Positions 38,489-48,369 are shown, numbered from the stretch's first letter. The stretch is DNA of 64,000 nt from Methylomarinum sp965277025 (GCA_965277025.1 OZ255706.1:3472001-3536000); one strand, 5' to 3'. Made by a program: numbers and translations. The notes: generated by a model from the letters alone, not told the origin.

Positions 38489-40146
38489 CCCAAATCCCCA
38501 AATAGACCCATCAACCTCGGCTCTCAGCCACAAAAAAGCTGATATCAGCCTGCGCCGGGGCGATAATCGGGATGTTTGCAACGATTATTCGTTCAATTTT
38601 CGTCAAATCCTCGTGTTATCGCAGCCGAATTCGCTATTTTCGGCGAATGCGCTGGATTAAAAGCGCACCTGTCCTGGGGACGACGTGCGTGAATGCTGTT
38701 TATTATTGTTTATGTTCTATATCGGCGGTGATTCTATCGACCCAAGTGCAGTTAGTACCTGCTCAAACAGGCATCGATGGCAGTCTTTGACCTTGATGAT
38801 CAGTTGACGCGCGGTTCGGGTGATTTTGGCGGCGATGCCATAAAGACGCCAGCGCAGAGTGATAGCGCGATGGTGCGCCAACTTTTCCGGCAAGAGTTGC
38901 CGCATCAGCGCAAACAGGTTGTAGGAGAGTGCGCAGATATGAAAATAAAGTGCATTCGCGTCAAAATCTGTACAAGGCAGCGTGTCGCCACCAAAGTCGT
39001 GTTTCAGTTCCTTGATGCGGTTTTCACTGTCTTCGCCGCGCTGGTTGTACCAGTGGATGATGTCGCTGTCTGACAGATCATCCCGATTGGTGGCGATGGC
39101 GCGATATATGTAGCGACTGTCTTCCAGTTGTTCCTGACCATCCGCATCATCCAGGTCCAGTGAGGCCTGACCTTTCAGGGGGATTCGCTGAATGACCAGG
39201 GTAAACGGCTGATCATAATCGCCGATACAATGCAGCATGCGATACGTTTGCCGGCTTTGGCTAACCTCGCCATTGCGGTGAGTCATGGGCCGCCAATTGG
39301 TTTCGCTCAACTGTTCAATGTGTTCTTTAACCGCCCGGCTCATTTTTGCCCGAATGCCGTATTGAATGTGCTGTTGGTCGACGTATTCGATAATTTTTTG
39401 TTGATAGCCTGCCGCATCGATGCGTAGTTTTTTAATATGAACACCTTTCGGCAAACTGTCTTGGCAATGTTGGATGAATTCCAGGTTTTCTTTCGCTGGC
39501 GAATCATTACCCGCCCTGAAATCGCACGCCACAACCTGACCGGTCTCAGCGATATGGCCGACCATTGGCATATAACCGCGGTTTTTCTTATAGGTCCATT
39601 GCGCCCCACGCTTATTGGCGATGATTTCGGTGGCATCAATATCCAGCGTAATGCTTTTTTTACGCTGCAAAGCGGCTGCCAGAATGCGCCGGTTCACCGC
39701 TTTCCAGCCGCTGAAAGCGATTGACTGGCGCCCCATGCATCGCAACCAATCGCCCAGCGCACTGGACCTTGGCATTTGTTTCATCCCCAACACCGAAAGC
39801 AACGCGCTTTCGTCATGGAGGTGACGCACATCATCCAGGTGAAAACTGCCCTCATGCTGCATCAGAATCAGAGTTTCAAGATAAGCCGATGGCTTGATTC
39901 CCCGATTGCTTTTGGGCAGTGGGAATACCTGATCAATATGTTCACCCAGCTGCAGCGATTGCATCAAGTGCGCGATGGTGAGTAAACCGGCGCGCGAGGT
40001 CAGTTGATCGTTTGTTTTGCTCAGTTTATACGGTAAGATGTTCATAAGCATCAGGTGCACCCATTGGGTGATGGATTGTTTCGTCGCAAACCATTATACA
40101 ACCAGGGCTCTTTCCATTTTTAGAGCTTTCTATCTGGGGATTAGGG
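38489..40146 (-). mobile_element. IS1380-family insertion sequence
   Basis: 1,658 bp with ends CCCWAATCCCCARATAGA and a 5-bp duplication TGTTA at 38484-38488 and 40147-40151. It is the innermost element of the right-hand nest. Confidence 0.9.
38717..40051 (-). CDS. IS1380-family transposase
   Basis: About 444 residues; ATG at 40051 preferred over a GTG three codons upstream. DDE_Tnp_1-like domain: SITLDIDATEIIANKRGAQW (Asp), KLRIDAAGYQQKIIEYV (Asp), WYNQRGEDSENRIKELKHDFGGDTLPC (Glu). N-terminal TSRAGLLTIAHLMQSLQL is typical of the family. Intact. Confidence 0.9.
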   Translation of the reverse strand: MLMNILPYKLSKTNDQLTSRAGLLTIAHLMQSLQLGEHIDQVFPLPKSNRGIKPSAYLETLILMQHEGSFHLDDVRHLHDESALLSVLGMKQMPRSSALGDWLRCMGRQSIAFSGWKAVNRRILAAALQRKKSITLDIDATEIIANKRGAQWTYKKNRGYMPMVGHIAETGQVVACDFRAGNDSPAKENLEFIQHCQDSLPKGVHIKKLRIDAAGYQQKIIEYVDQQHIQYGIRAKMSRAVKEHIEQLSETNWRPMTHRNGEVSQSRQTYRMLHCIGDYDQPFTLVIQRIPLKGQASLDLDDADGQEQLEDSRYIYRAIATNRDDLSDSDIIHWYNQRGEDSENRIKELKHDFGGDTLPCTDFDANALYFHICALSYNLFALMRQLLPEKLAHHRAITLRWRLYGIAAKITRTARQLIIKVKDCHRCLFEQVLTALGSIESPPI

Positions 40147-40508
40147 TGTTAGTACTTCCCGTTATTGCTTTCTGTTGGTCACATAAAGCAGGCGAATGGA
40201 AACATGATTGCGAGTTACCAATAAAAACCAAAACACATCAGCGGCTCGCGCAAAGCCTGTTTCGATATGGATTAGATTGTATCCGCTCAACGTTGTTTAA
40301 TGTCTTATCTCAATCAAAAAGGATGATTAGAAAAGTGATTGCTCTTTTGCAACCCATACCTTTTGTCACTGGAATACATGAGGCTCAATTGTCATAAGCT
40401 AATTTTTGTCATGTACAGAGGAGATCCAAACTGAATAACTGATTTTTTACCTGAAAAGTGGCGCCCTTTTAATGGCCGAAACTGGCTCAGTTATTTTGGC
40501 CATTGACA

Positions 40509-41977
40509 ATCGGATTTTGATGTTCCGAAATAATCTTTCCCCCCAGCAAATAACCCATCATCACGGGCACTAATGTCACCGCCAGAATTGCAGCCGCAGC
40601 CATTGAATAGGTTGCGGTAAAAGCCAGTGGACTGAACAATCGCCCTTCCTGCGCCTGCATGGTAAAGATTGGCAGAAAAGATACGGTAATCACCAGCAGG
40701 GAAAAAAACAACGCAGGACCAACCTCCAAGGATGATTCTTTAATGGCCTGCCAATGTTCGTCGACAGTTAACGGGGAACCTTTCTTTTCCAAAGCATTTG
40801 CCAAGTGTTTATGCGCATTTTCCACCATGACGATAGCGCCATCGACCATGGTGCCAATGGTAATGGCAATTCCTCCCAATGACATGATATTGGCGTTCAG
40901 CCCTTGCCATTTCATCACAATAAACGCCATCAATATGCCCAGTTCTTGTATCAATGAAGTGTTGAGGCTATCGACCGCGCGTTCGATCAAATCTCCCCGG
41001 TCATAGACTGGAATAATTTCGACGCCTTCCGGTAGTCCTTGTCTCAATTCTTCCAGTTTCTTCCTCACCCCTTGTATCGTCGCCAGCGCATTTTCGCCAA
41101 AGCGCATAATCACTACACCGCCAACCACTTCGCCTTCGCCATTGAGTTCCGCCAATCCACGCCGTAACTCAGGGCCTAAATGAATATGGGCGACATCCTG
41201 CAACCGAATGGGAGTGCCGTTTTGATCGACGCCAACCGGTATGGTTTTTAAATCGGCAATGGATCTGATATAACCCAGGCCACGCACTATATATTCGGTT
41301 TCAGCCATTTCTATCAAGCGTCCACCAACATCCTTGTTAGATTCTTTTATCGCTTTGATAACCTTGCTTAGCGGTATGTGATAGGCCTCCAATACATTTG
41401 GATCGACTTCAACCTGATACTGTTTGACATAACCACCAATCGATGCAACTTCTGAAACACCTGGCACGGTTTGTAACGGATAACGCAAATACCAGTCCTG
41501 TAACGAACGTAATTGGGATAAATCATGCTTGCCGGTTCTGTCCACCAACGCATATTCATAAACCCAGCCTACACCGGTCGCATCGGGTCCTAACGCCGGA
41601 CTGACTCCTTCCGGCAATCGTCCACTGACATAATTGAGATACTCCAGAACCCTGGAACGCGCCCAATACATATCGGTGCCATCTTCAAAAATGATATAGA
41701 CAAATGACAAGCCAAAAAATGAGTAGCCCCGTACCACTTTGGCCTTGGGCACTGCCAGCATTGCTGTGGTCAATGGATAAGTGACCTGATCCTCAACCAC
41801 TTGTGGCGCCTGTCCTGGGTATTCGGTAAACACAATAACCTGAACATCGGATAAATCCGGAATGGCGTCTAAAGGGGTATTTTTATAGCTCCATAAACCG
41901 ATCAAGATGATAATGACAGTCGCCATCAACACCATAAACCGGTCTTTTAAAGAAGCTTTGATAATGCCTTCAATCAT
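40509..41977 (-). pseudogene. cusA: CusA-type copper RND pump, 5' part, with an internal helix missing
   Basis: Start ATG at 41977 overlaps the cusB stop by 8 bases. Shows DLSDVQVIVFTEYPGQAP, SFFGLSFVYIIFEDGTDMYWARSRVLEYL, and TIGTMVDGAIVMVENAHK (acidic proton relay in helix 4). Between VDSLNTSLIQEL and GILMAFIVMKWQGLNANIMSLGG about 25 residues that normally form transmembrane helix 2 are absent without loss of frame. The gene is then cut by IS21 after EHQNP. Even before the IS arrived, the pump may have been impaired by this deletion. Confidence 0.88.
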
Positions 41978-43451
41978 GCTTCATTTCTCCTTGTTTCATT
42001 GCATCATGATCCATTGATTCGGGCTTGTCAGCCGACTCTTGATGGTTTTTGGGTTCCATCATTTTGGCTGTGGCTTCGCGTAATTTTGATTCCGAATCGA
42101 TCAGGAATTGGGCAGAGGTAACCACCTCTTCCCCCTCTTTAAGTCCTTTTAAAATCGCCACAAAGCCATTGGAAGCAAGCCCTAACACAACAGGACGAGG
42201 TTCAAATTTACCGGACTCACGAACCACGAAAACCTGGGTTCTGGTTCCTGAACGAATGACCGCTTCATCGGGGATTACCACCGCATAGACTTGTTTGCTG
42301 GCGAAAATCGTCACTTCGGCAAACATTTCCGGCTTTAACAATAACTCCGGGTTATCAAACACCATGCGTACTTTGATGGTTCGTGTTTTGGCTTCCGCAT
42401 AAGGATAGATATACCCGACATGGCCTTTAAAAACCTTGCCTGGGACACCTGCCAAATGCATTCCGACCGGATCGTTTTCTTTCACCCAAGGCAGTTCATA
42501 TTCATAAATATCGGCATAAACCCAAACCTTATGTAAATCGGCAATCATATAAAGTTCGGTCGCCGGAGTAACATACTGCCCTTCCCGTGCACCAATTTTC
42601 ATCACAATGCTGTTAGCCGGTGAATGAATATGCAAATTTTTCTTGATTTTACGAGTACGCTCCAATTCCTTGATTTGATGCATCGGTACATCCAGCAATT
42701 GCAATCTTTCCCGCGAGCTTTTCACTAATTCTTCAGCACCACGCCGAATATCAGAGAAAGGACTTCTCTCAGGTGCTTTCAAGTTCTGTAGCGCCAATAA
42801 ATATTCCTGCTGTGTCGTCACTAATTGCGGCGAATAAATACTTAATAGCTCCGTATTTTTTTTGACCCATTGCCCTGTTTTATCTACAAACAGTTTTTCA
42901 ACCCAACCGTCAATCTTCGGATGTAACCGAACCAGCATTTCTTCATCATAATCCACCCGGCCAACGGCGCGAACTGTATGAGATAATGTGTCCCTGACCG
43001 CTTTTGCCGTTCTAACCGCTATTTGTTGTTGAATCGTGCCATTGATTTTTACCATTCCGGCCGGTTCATCGCCTGTTTGCCCATCATCGGCATAAACGGG
43101 TACATAATCCATGCCCATAGCATCCTTGGCGGGAACCGGTGAAGTCACCGATGGGTTCATTGGACTGCGGTAAAACAAAATTTTGCGCTGTTTCGGTTTC
43201 TTTTCTTCAGCATAGACAGGCACATAATCCATGCCCATTGAATCTTTAGCCGGAACCGGTGAGGTCACCGTAGGGTTCATAGGATTTCGGTAAAACAAAA
43301 TTTTTCGTTCTGTCGTTTTCCCTTGCGACTCCGATGGCATATTCTTATGCCCAACAGGATAGGGTTCGTTCTTGAGAACAGCGTCCAGCCAACTGCCTAA
43401 ACCAAACCCAAGCAATAACATCGTGATGCCGATTATTAACGATTTATTCAT
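41970..43451 (-). CDS. cusB: CusB-type periplasmic adaptor with duplicated heavy-metal-binding domain
   Basis: 493 residues, intact. One N-terminal anchor (SLIIGITMLLLGFGLGSWL), then two copies of an HMBD: KILFYRNPMNPTVTSPVPAK with DSMGMDYVPVYAE, and KILFYRSPMNPSVTSPVPAK with DAMGMDYVPVYAD. Beyond about residue 130 the usual barrel, lipoyl (RLHPKIDGWVEKLFVDKTGQ) and helical hairpin domains follow. The C-terminal tail is Met/His-rich (MEPKNHQESADKPESMDHDAMKQGEMKHD). The Met-rich segments suit Cu(I)/Ag(I) delivery. Partner pump and channel genes are both broken. Confidence 0.9.
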   Translation of the reverse strand: MNKSLIIGITMLLLGFGLGSWLDAVLKNEPYPVGHKNMPSESQGKTTERKILFYRNPMNPTVTSPVPAKDSMGMDYVPVYAEEKKPKQRKILFYRSPMNPSVTSPVPAKDAMGMDYVPVYADDGQTGDEPAGMVKINGTIQQQIAVRTAKAVRDTLSHTVRAVGRVDYDEEMLVRLHPKIDGWVEKLFVDKTGQWVKKNTELLSIYSPQLVTTQQEYLLALQNLKAPERSPFSDIRRGAEELVKSSRERLQLLDVPMHQIKELERTRKIKKNLHIHSPANSIVMKIGAREGQYVTPATELYMIADLHKVWVYADIYEYELPWVKENDPVGMHLAGVPGKVFKGHVGYIYPYAEAKTRTIKVRMVFDNPELLLKPEMFAEVTIFASKQVYAVVIPDEAVIRSGTRTQVFVVRESGKFEPRPVVLGLASNGFVAILKGLKEGEEVVTSAQFLIDSESKLREATAKMMEPKNHQESADKPESMDHDAMKQGEMKHD

Positions 43452-43860
43452 GAGGAATCACCGATTTATTCGCGATTCCAGCGGCGCATGGATGCGTCGC
43501 CGAAATCGATGGCGACAAGCCATTGATTTTGTGAGCAAAGCGGAAATCGCATTTCCGCTTTGTGGTCGCTGACGAATCATGGATGATTTGTTCAGCGTTT
43601 CTATAAATCCCTTCCTTGCCAATCATGGCGGTCAATTGCGCCAATGCTTGATTGGCCTCCGTTAAAACTTTCCAGTATTGGATTTCATAGTTGTATAAAG
43701 TGATCTGGCTGCGCACCAGGTTAAGAAAATCGACCTTGTCCACCTGATAGCCTGACAACATGGAAGCTACGGTTTGTCTGGCCTGAGGTATAATGCCGCT
43801 TTTGAAAAGCACGGTTTGATTTTTGAAGCGTCTGAAATCACTGACGGCTTTAGAAATATC
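43444..43860 (-). pseudogene. cusC: CusC-type outer-membrane channel, 3' part with repeat-derived C-terminus
   Basis: Follows directly after IS66 copy 2 and reads KSGIIPQARQTVASMLSGYQVDKVDFLNLVRSQITLYNYEIQYWKVLTEANQALAQLTAMIGKEG, the end of the TolC fold. From GIYRN onward the frame runs through the palindromic repeat (43449-43604) and stops only at 43444-43446, five bases before the cusB ATG. The C-terminal 35 or so residues are thus repeat-encoded. Confidence 0.8.
43449..43604. repeat. Dispersed multi-hairpin palindromic repeat (copy 2)
   Basis: Inverse orientation to copies 1 and 3. Contains GGATGATTTGTTCAGCG, GCGGAAATCGCATTTCCGC, CCAGCGGCGCATGGATGCGT and GAATCACCGATTTATTCGCG. It lies at the cusC-cusB junction and is read as the end of cusC. 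Confidence 0.78.
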
Positions 43861-45567
43861 GTAACTACTCAGCGTAAATAAGTAAAAAAACTGCTTGACA
43901 CGATTTTAGCGTTATTTTTGATTTTCTAACGGCAACACCTGGCGCAAGAGGTTTACTGTATTAGCCTGCGTTAGTTGAGGCGTGTTGCCTTATAAGCAAT
44001 GCCCGATAGCCCTGCTGCCGTGCATTTCTAAAATACGATGACGGGCAACACAGAGGCAAAAATTCGTATTTCAAAAGCCATGAGACAAGAGTCCTGTACT
44101 TAAACCCACAGGCCGTTTCATTGAAGATTGATTCCATTGATGTAGAGGCTGCCATTACCCATGCCCGGCAGCTGATTGAAGATGAAGCCGATTTATCTCC
44201 GGCGCTGCGGTCTTCGCTGGAGATATTGTTGTTGCTGGTCACGCTCTTGATGCATCGGCTCGGACTTAACAGCAGTAACAGTTCCAGGCCGCCATCAAGT
44301 GATCATGATCGTAAAAGGAAAGCACGGGCTGGATCAAAAAAACCAGGTGGTGGACAGAAAGGGCATATTGGCACCACGCTGGTTAAAGTCGATGATCCCG
44401 ATGACGTTATCTCCATCAAGATTGATCGCCGTACCTTGCCAGCCGGAAGCTACACGGCAGATGGCTTTGAAACCCGGCAGGTATCTGATATTGATATTTC
44501 ACGGATTGTGACGGAATATCGTGCGCAAAGGCTTATCGATGAACAAGGTCGTCGGTTTGTTGCTCCTTTTCCCGAGGGCGTAACAAAAGCCGTGCAATAT
44601 GGTGACCAACTCAAGGCGCACGCCGTGTATCTTTCGCAGTACCAATTATTGCCCTGCCAGCGCATCAAGGATTATTTTTCCGATCAATTACAGATCCCCA
44701 TCAGTGAAGGTTCGTTGGTTAATTTCAATCAACCAGCCTTTGAGAAGCTGGCATCCTTTGAGCCGATTTGCAAGCAAAGACTGGCGGCAGCTTCTGTTGT
44801 ACATGCCGATGAAACGGGCATTAACATCAATGGCGCCAGGTACTGGTTGCATTGTGCTTCTAATGATTTATGGACACATTATTTTCCCCATGTAAAACGG
44901 GGCAAGGAAGCGATGGATGTCATTGGCATCCTGCCTGACTTTCATGGCATTTTATGCCACGATCACTGGAAGCCTTACTACAAGTCCCCCTTCACTCATG
45001 CCTTGTGCAATGCGCATCATCTGCGTGAACTGACCCGTGCCCGGGAGCAGGATGGACAGCAGTGGGCCAAAGAAATGGAAACCCTGTTAAAAAAGATCAA
45101 TCAGGTCGTCGATGATGCAGGGGGAAACTTGAAGCAAGAAAAGCGGCCTGTTATCGACGACGATATCGAGATTTATTAGAGAAAGCACAAATTGAATGTC
45201 CGCCACCAACCCCGTTGCCCGGTAAACCCAAACGTGGGCGCCTCAAGCGCAGTAAATCCAGAAACTTACTGGAACGGCTGATCAATTACCCGGATGATGT
45301 CTTACGCTTTATGAGAGAAATAGATGTGCCATTTACTAATAATCCCGGTGAGAATGATATCCGCATGACCAGGGTGCAGCAAAAAATATCGGGGTGTTTC
45401 AGGAGTGAGCAGGGTGCCATCACCTTCTGCCGTATTCGGGGATATCTATCCACTTGTCGTAAACATTATGTCAGTGCCTCTGAAGCGTTGGTACTGGTAT
45501 TTAAGGGGAAATTACCGGAATTTACTCAGTGACCTGATGCTTTTGGTAAAATACGCTGAGTAGTTAC
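43861..45567 (+). mobile_element. IS66-family element, copy 2, inside cusC
   Basis: 1,707 bp, ends GTAACTACTCAGCGTA and complement, perfect 8-bp duplication GAAATATC at 43853-43860 and 45568-45575. Confidence 0.92.
44121..45532 (+). pseudogene. IS66-family transposase, frameshifted
   Basis: TTG start at 44121. Same protein as the copy at 32366-33778 as far as VVDDAGG; there the G run is one base shorter than in copy 1 (five instead of six), so the frame shifts and stops at 45177-45179. The catalytic C-terminus (PGKPKRGRLKRSK...) continues in another frame to 45532. Confidence 0.9.
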
Positions 45568-46595
45568 GAAATATCTTCCCTGACCTGATTCCACTCATCC
45601 TGCAAGGCATATTTTTTCTGCATCAATTCATAGCTGCGCTGATTGACGGCTTTGTCCTGTTTGCTGGAAAAATACAAGGGAACAGTCATACTGAGCCGCA
45701 TAGACAAAAAATCCGCCCGTTCCCGCCCGGCCAGGTTGTTATCGCGGCCGCCATAATAAGCTCCGACCTTGAAATCCGGGTAATAGTCTTTTTTTGCCAG
45801 ATCCAGGCGTTTTTTGGCAGCATCGACTTTTTTACGTTTGGACGCCAATAACAGCCTGTTTGTACAGATCGGCCTCCATCATCAAAGTCGGCAATTTTTC
45901 ATTCGTTTCAGGCGGCGTTTAAACGGTGTATTGGCGGCTTGATTAAGCAACGCATTCAATTTCGCCCGGGTATTCTCGCGTGCACCAATCAGCATCAATT
46001 CATTATCGAACAGTTTGGACAACTCCAGCTGCGCCAATAGCACATCCTGTTGCAAACCTTCTCCCACTTCATATTTTGTTTGGGCGGTTTCGACAAACTG
46101 ACGCAACAGATCCTGGTTGATGCGAATGATATTCAAGGCCTTGTCCAGATAAACCAAGGCCCACCAGAGTTTTTTCACATCACGCAGCAAGCGCCACCGG
46201 GCTTCGGTGACATCAAAGGCGGCCGCTTCCGCCTCGAGATTTGCCGCCTGTTCACGCAGCGCCAATTTGCCGGGAAAAGGAATCGACTGGGAAATCCCGC
46301 CCTGCATCTGGGTCATGTTTTCCTGGGCGGTGTCGAAAGTATCGACCGGGAGATTCAGGGCGTTAAAGCTAATGACGGGGGCTGGCAAACTGCCGACTTG
46401 AGAAGGTATCTCGGCCATCGCTTCAGAGCGTGCCTTCATTTCAGCCAACCCCGGATTGTCCTGAACAGCCAAATCCAAAGCCGCTTGTAAACTGAGCGGC
46501 ATGTGTGGCTGAGGCTGAGACTGAGGCTGTGCCTGTAACTGGGGTGGTAAAGATAAAAGTATTAAAACGCATACTTTTAGGGTATTTTTTTTCAT
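45568..46595 (-). pseudogene. cusC: CusC-type outer-membrane channel, 5' part
   Basis: ATG at 46595; signal peptide (NTLKVCVLILLSLPPQLQA) followed by a Gln/Pro-rich stretch and LSLQAALDLAVQDNPGLAEM, MQGGISQSIPFPGKLALREQ, the start of a TolC/CusC protein. The frame breaks twice near 45850-45920: the sequence runs on as EADLYKQAV in a second frame and as LASKRKKVDAAKKRLDLAKKDYYPDFKVGAYYGG in a third, so at least one deletion is present. IS66 then cuts the gene at 45567. Clearly inactive. Confidence 0.85.
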
Positions 46596-46607
46596 AAATC
46601 CTCTTGG

Positions 46608-46770
46608 TTCTTAAAGAAGCGCTGAACAAATCATCCATGATTCGTCAGCACCCGCAAAGTGGAAATGCGATTTCCACTTTGCTCACAAAATAAATGTCTT
46701 AACGCCATTGATTTTGGCGGCGCATCCTTGCGCCACAAAGAATCGTGAATAAATCAGCGATGCTTTAGAA
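46608..46770. repeat. Dispersed multi-hairpin palindromic repeat (copy 3)
   Basis: Upstream of cusC. Contains GCTGAACAAATCATCCATGA, GTGGAAATGCGATTTCCAC, GGCGGCGCATCCTTGCGCC and GAATCGTGAATAAATCAGCG. Changes in one arm are matched in the other (GTGGAAA/TTTCCAC here, GCGGAAA/TTTCCGC in copy 1), so the hairpin is conserved rather than the bases. Bases 46771-46889 hold no gene. Confidence 0.75.
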
Positions 46771-46889
46771 ATAACAAACTGTGTTTAAGAGGATTAGTGT
46801 GAATGTCGCCCACGTGGGAACGGCATCAAACCTATCGCCTGGTTATGGCGGATTGTCTGGCGGAAAATTCGCCCTACGAAAAGCTTAAC

Positions 46890-48014
46890 TAGAAGTTACG
46901 CATTGACAACAGATCGAAATTTTGGGATTAAATGATTCATATTTGGCATAAAGGTGTCGATAAACGAAGCCATAACATCGTTGAATAAATTCCGCTGTAC
47001 GCTATAGCAATTATTAATCACGTCTGCAAAGCTCAATTTTTGTAATTGAACAAAGCCACAAATTGCAGAAAGAATATGATTATTTATTGCTCTTTTATTG
47101 CGAACCTGGAACCGCTCAATATTACACACCTGCTTTATTGCCCGATGATATTGCTCAATCTGCCAATGCCTGTCATGTTGTTCGGTAAATGCTTTCTTGT
47201 CAAAAACAGCGGTTTTTTCTTCATCAGGTAGTGAACTTATGTAATGGCGAACTTGTTCTTTCAAGGTCGTCCGAAATAATTTCACATACCCAAAATTTTT
47301 GAGCCAAACCATTAAGCCGTCTTCCGGGATTTCTAATTGCCTGACTTGAACCCATGAACCTTTTTCAACAGAGACTAATCGATTACCTTCCACTGCAAAG
47401 AATAATCCTGTCTGATGATTTCTTGTCAATTTAAGATTATCCACGCAACTGTACCAGCTATCTCCTGTTACAAAACCAGGTTCTAGTCCCCAAGCTAATA
47501 CTTCGGTCAGCATGTCTTGAAAATAGTCATTTTTTGTCTTTCCTTCCGCCTTATCGACCACCCGGAAATTCAGTGGTTGGTGTTTTCCTTGAATGTCTGT
47601 GTAGTACAACGTGACAAGATTGATTCCCTTGACTGCTCTATGATGTTTTCCCGACCAAAAATAACTGACATATGCCATATATTGGCTATAAGGTTTATCA
47701 AGAACACTATCGTCAACACTCAAGGTTCCGCCCTTTAAATTCAGGCTTGCGCTGGCTTCATTGTATAAATCTCGCCCAGTGTAATGCTCCCGATTTAGAA
47801 ATCGATTTACGCTATCATGTGATATTGACATGACTTCTCCTAATCGTCGACAACTAGCTTGTTTCGGCTCACTTAATAAAAAACCAATATACATGGGTAA
47901 TGTACAGCAGGCTGTTGAGGGGCGTGTTATTTCTCTTATCAAGGTTTGCCTTGCATTGACTTTGGGATTTTTTAAACCCATAGTTTAACATTGCCTGTCA
48001 ATGCGTAACTTCTA
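46890..48014 (-). mobile_element. IS701-like insertion sequence, copy 3
   Basis: 1,125 bp, ends TAGAAGTTACGCATTGACA, 5-bp duplication TTAAC at 46885-46889 and 48015-48019. Intergenic insertion upstream of the broken cusC. Confidence 0.9.
46896..47981 (-). CDS. IS701-like DDE transposase, copy 3
   Basis: 361 residues, uninterrupted; motifs as in copy 2 (VDDSVLDKPYSQYM, TGDSWYSCVDNL, WQIEQYHRAIKQ). One of two apparently functional copies in the window. Confidence 0.88.
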   Translation of the reverse strand: MGLKNPKVNARQTLIREITRPSTACCTLPMYIGFLLSEPKQASCRRLGEVMSISHDSVNRFLNREHYTGRDLYNEASASLNLKGGTLSVDDSVLDKPYSQYMAYVSYFWSGKHHRAVKGINLVTLYYTDIQGKHQPLNFRVVDKAEGKTKNDYFQDMLTEVLAWGLEPGFVTGDSWYSCVDNLKLTRNHQTGLFFAVEGNRLVSVEKGSWVQVRQLEIPEDGLMVWLKNFGYVKLFRTTLKEQVRHYISSLPDEEKTAVFDKKAFTEQHDRHWQIEQYHRAIKQVCNIERFQVRNKRAINNHILSAICGFVQLQKLSFADVINNCYSVQRNLFNDVMASFIDTFMPNMNHLIPKFRSVVNA

Positions 48015-48066
48015 TTAACTTAAAGGAAATAAAACTATCGCAAATTTCGGACACACCAACCCTCTG

Positions 48067-48369
48067 TTAGAGGATCGATATAGGAGGCCTGATAGCCAAA
48101 AAGGAAGGGGAGTCGTAAAAGGTATGTATTGATGACAATTGAAACTTTGTCGAAACAACGGAATTAAATTTAGGAACAGATTGAATAAACGCATGACTGC
48201 TGCATAAATGCAGCGCGCAGTCGCCTGAATCATGACAGTCATTGTTTTGAGCCGGATGATGAGTGTCTAAAACGTCATCCGCTGGATTTGAACCAATTTG
48301 ATGAACAGCATTATCCTCATGCATACCTGCACAGTGATCAATCGCCGATACAATCGGCGATACCACCAT
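48067..48369 (-). CDS. Small His/Cys-rich periplasmic-looking protein near copA, unknown function
   Basis: 100 residues from ATG at 48369. It contains VVSPIVSAIDHCAGMHEDN, then NPADDVLDTHHPAQNNDCHDSGDCALHLCSSHAF, rich in His, Cys and Asp. The codons just upstream (TAFFLIFL) would complete a signal peptide, but a stop and no in-frame start precede them. A five-base difference would join them to MIKT..., so the start region may be frameshifted. Its location between the cus and cop genes suggests a metal-related role, which is only inference. Confidence 0.45.
   Translation of the reverse strand: MVVSPIVSAIDHCAGMHEDNAVHQIGSNPADDVLDTHHPAQNNDCHDSGDCALHLCSSHAFIQSVPKFNSVVSTKFQLSSIHTFYDSPSFLAIRPPISIL

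Larger units (their letters stand above)
37616..40397 (+). pseudogene. IS4-type transposase copy 3, split by IS1380
   Basis: The 5' part runs 37616-38488 (MNNGTLQINELTVILTEH...YLRIKKLL) and the 3' part resumes after 40146 (VLPVIAFCWSHKAGEWKH...HEAQLS, stop at 40395-40397). The insertion splits the C-terminal part beyond the catalytic Glu. The product would be a truncated protein with an IS1380-encoded tail. Confidence 0.9.
37536..40420 (+). mobile_element. IS4-type insertion sequence, copy 3, inside istB and carrying IS1380
   Basis: Ends CTCTGTACATGACAAAAA and complement; 9-bp duplication GAGATCCAA at 37527-37535 and 40421-40429. After removing the IS1380 and its 5-bp duplication the element is 1,222 bp, the same as copy 1. 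Confidence 0.92.
32296..40508 (+). mobile_element. IS21-family element inside cusA, hosting four further IS elements
   Basis: Ends TGTTAATGGCCAA and (reverse) TGTCAATGGCCAA begin TG and end CA, with a 5-bp duplication ATCGG at 32291-32295 and 40509-40513. Removing it rejoins cusA as ...HQNP-INRLLH.... Within it are IS66 copy 1 (32331-35168, itself hosting an IS701-like copy) and IS4-type copy 3 (37536-40420, itself hosting IS1380). The element's own DNA is only about 2.5 kb. Between 34933 and 35255 lie the IS66 end and the IS21 left end, with no gene. Confidence 0.9.

Noticed and set aside
37616..38542. A 308-residue IS4-type transposase variant with a distinct C-terminus
   Set aside because: The last residues (PKSPNRPINLGSQPQKS) are encoded by the end of the inserted IS1380; the true C-terminus resumes after 40146.
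45845..45860. AACAGCCTGTT in cusC, similar to the IS5-type end
   Set aside because: Only a short match with no partner end or target duplication nearby; probably chance within coding sequence.
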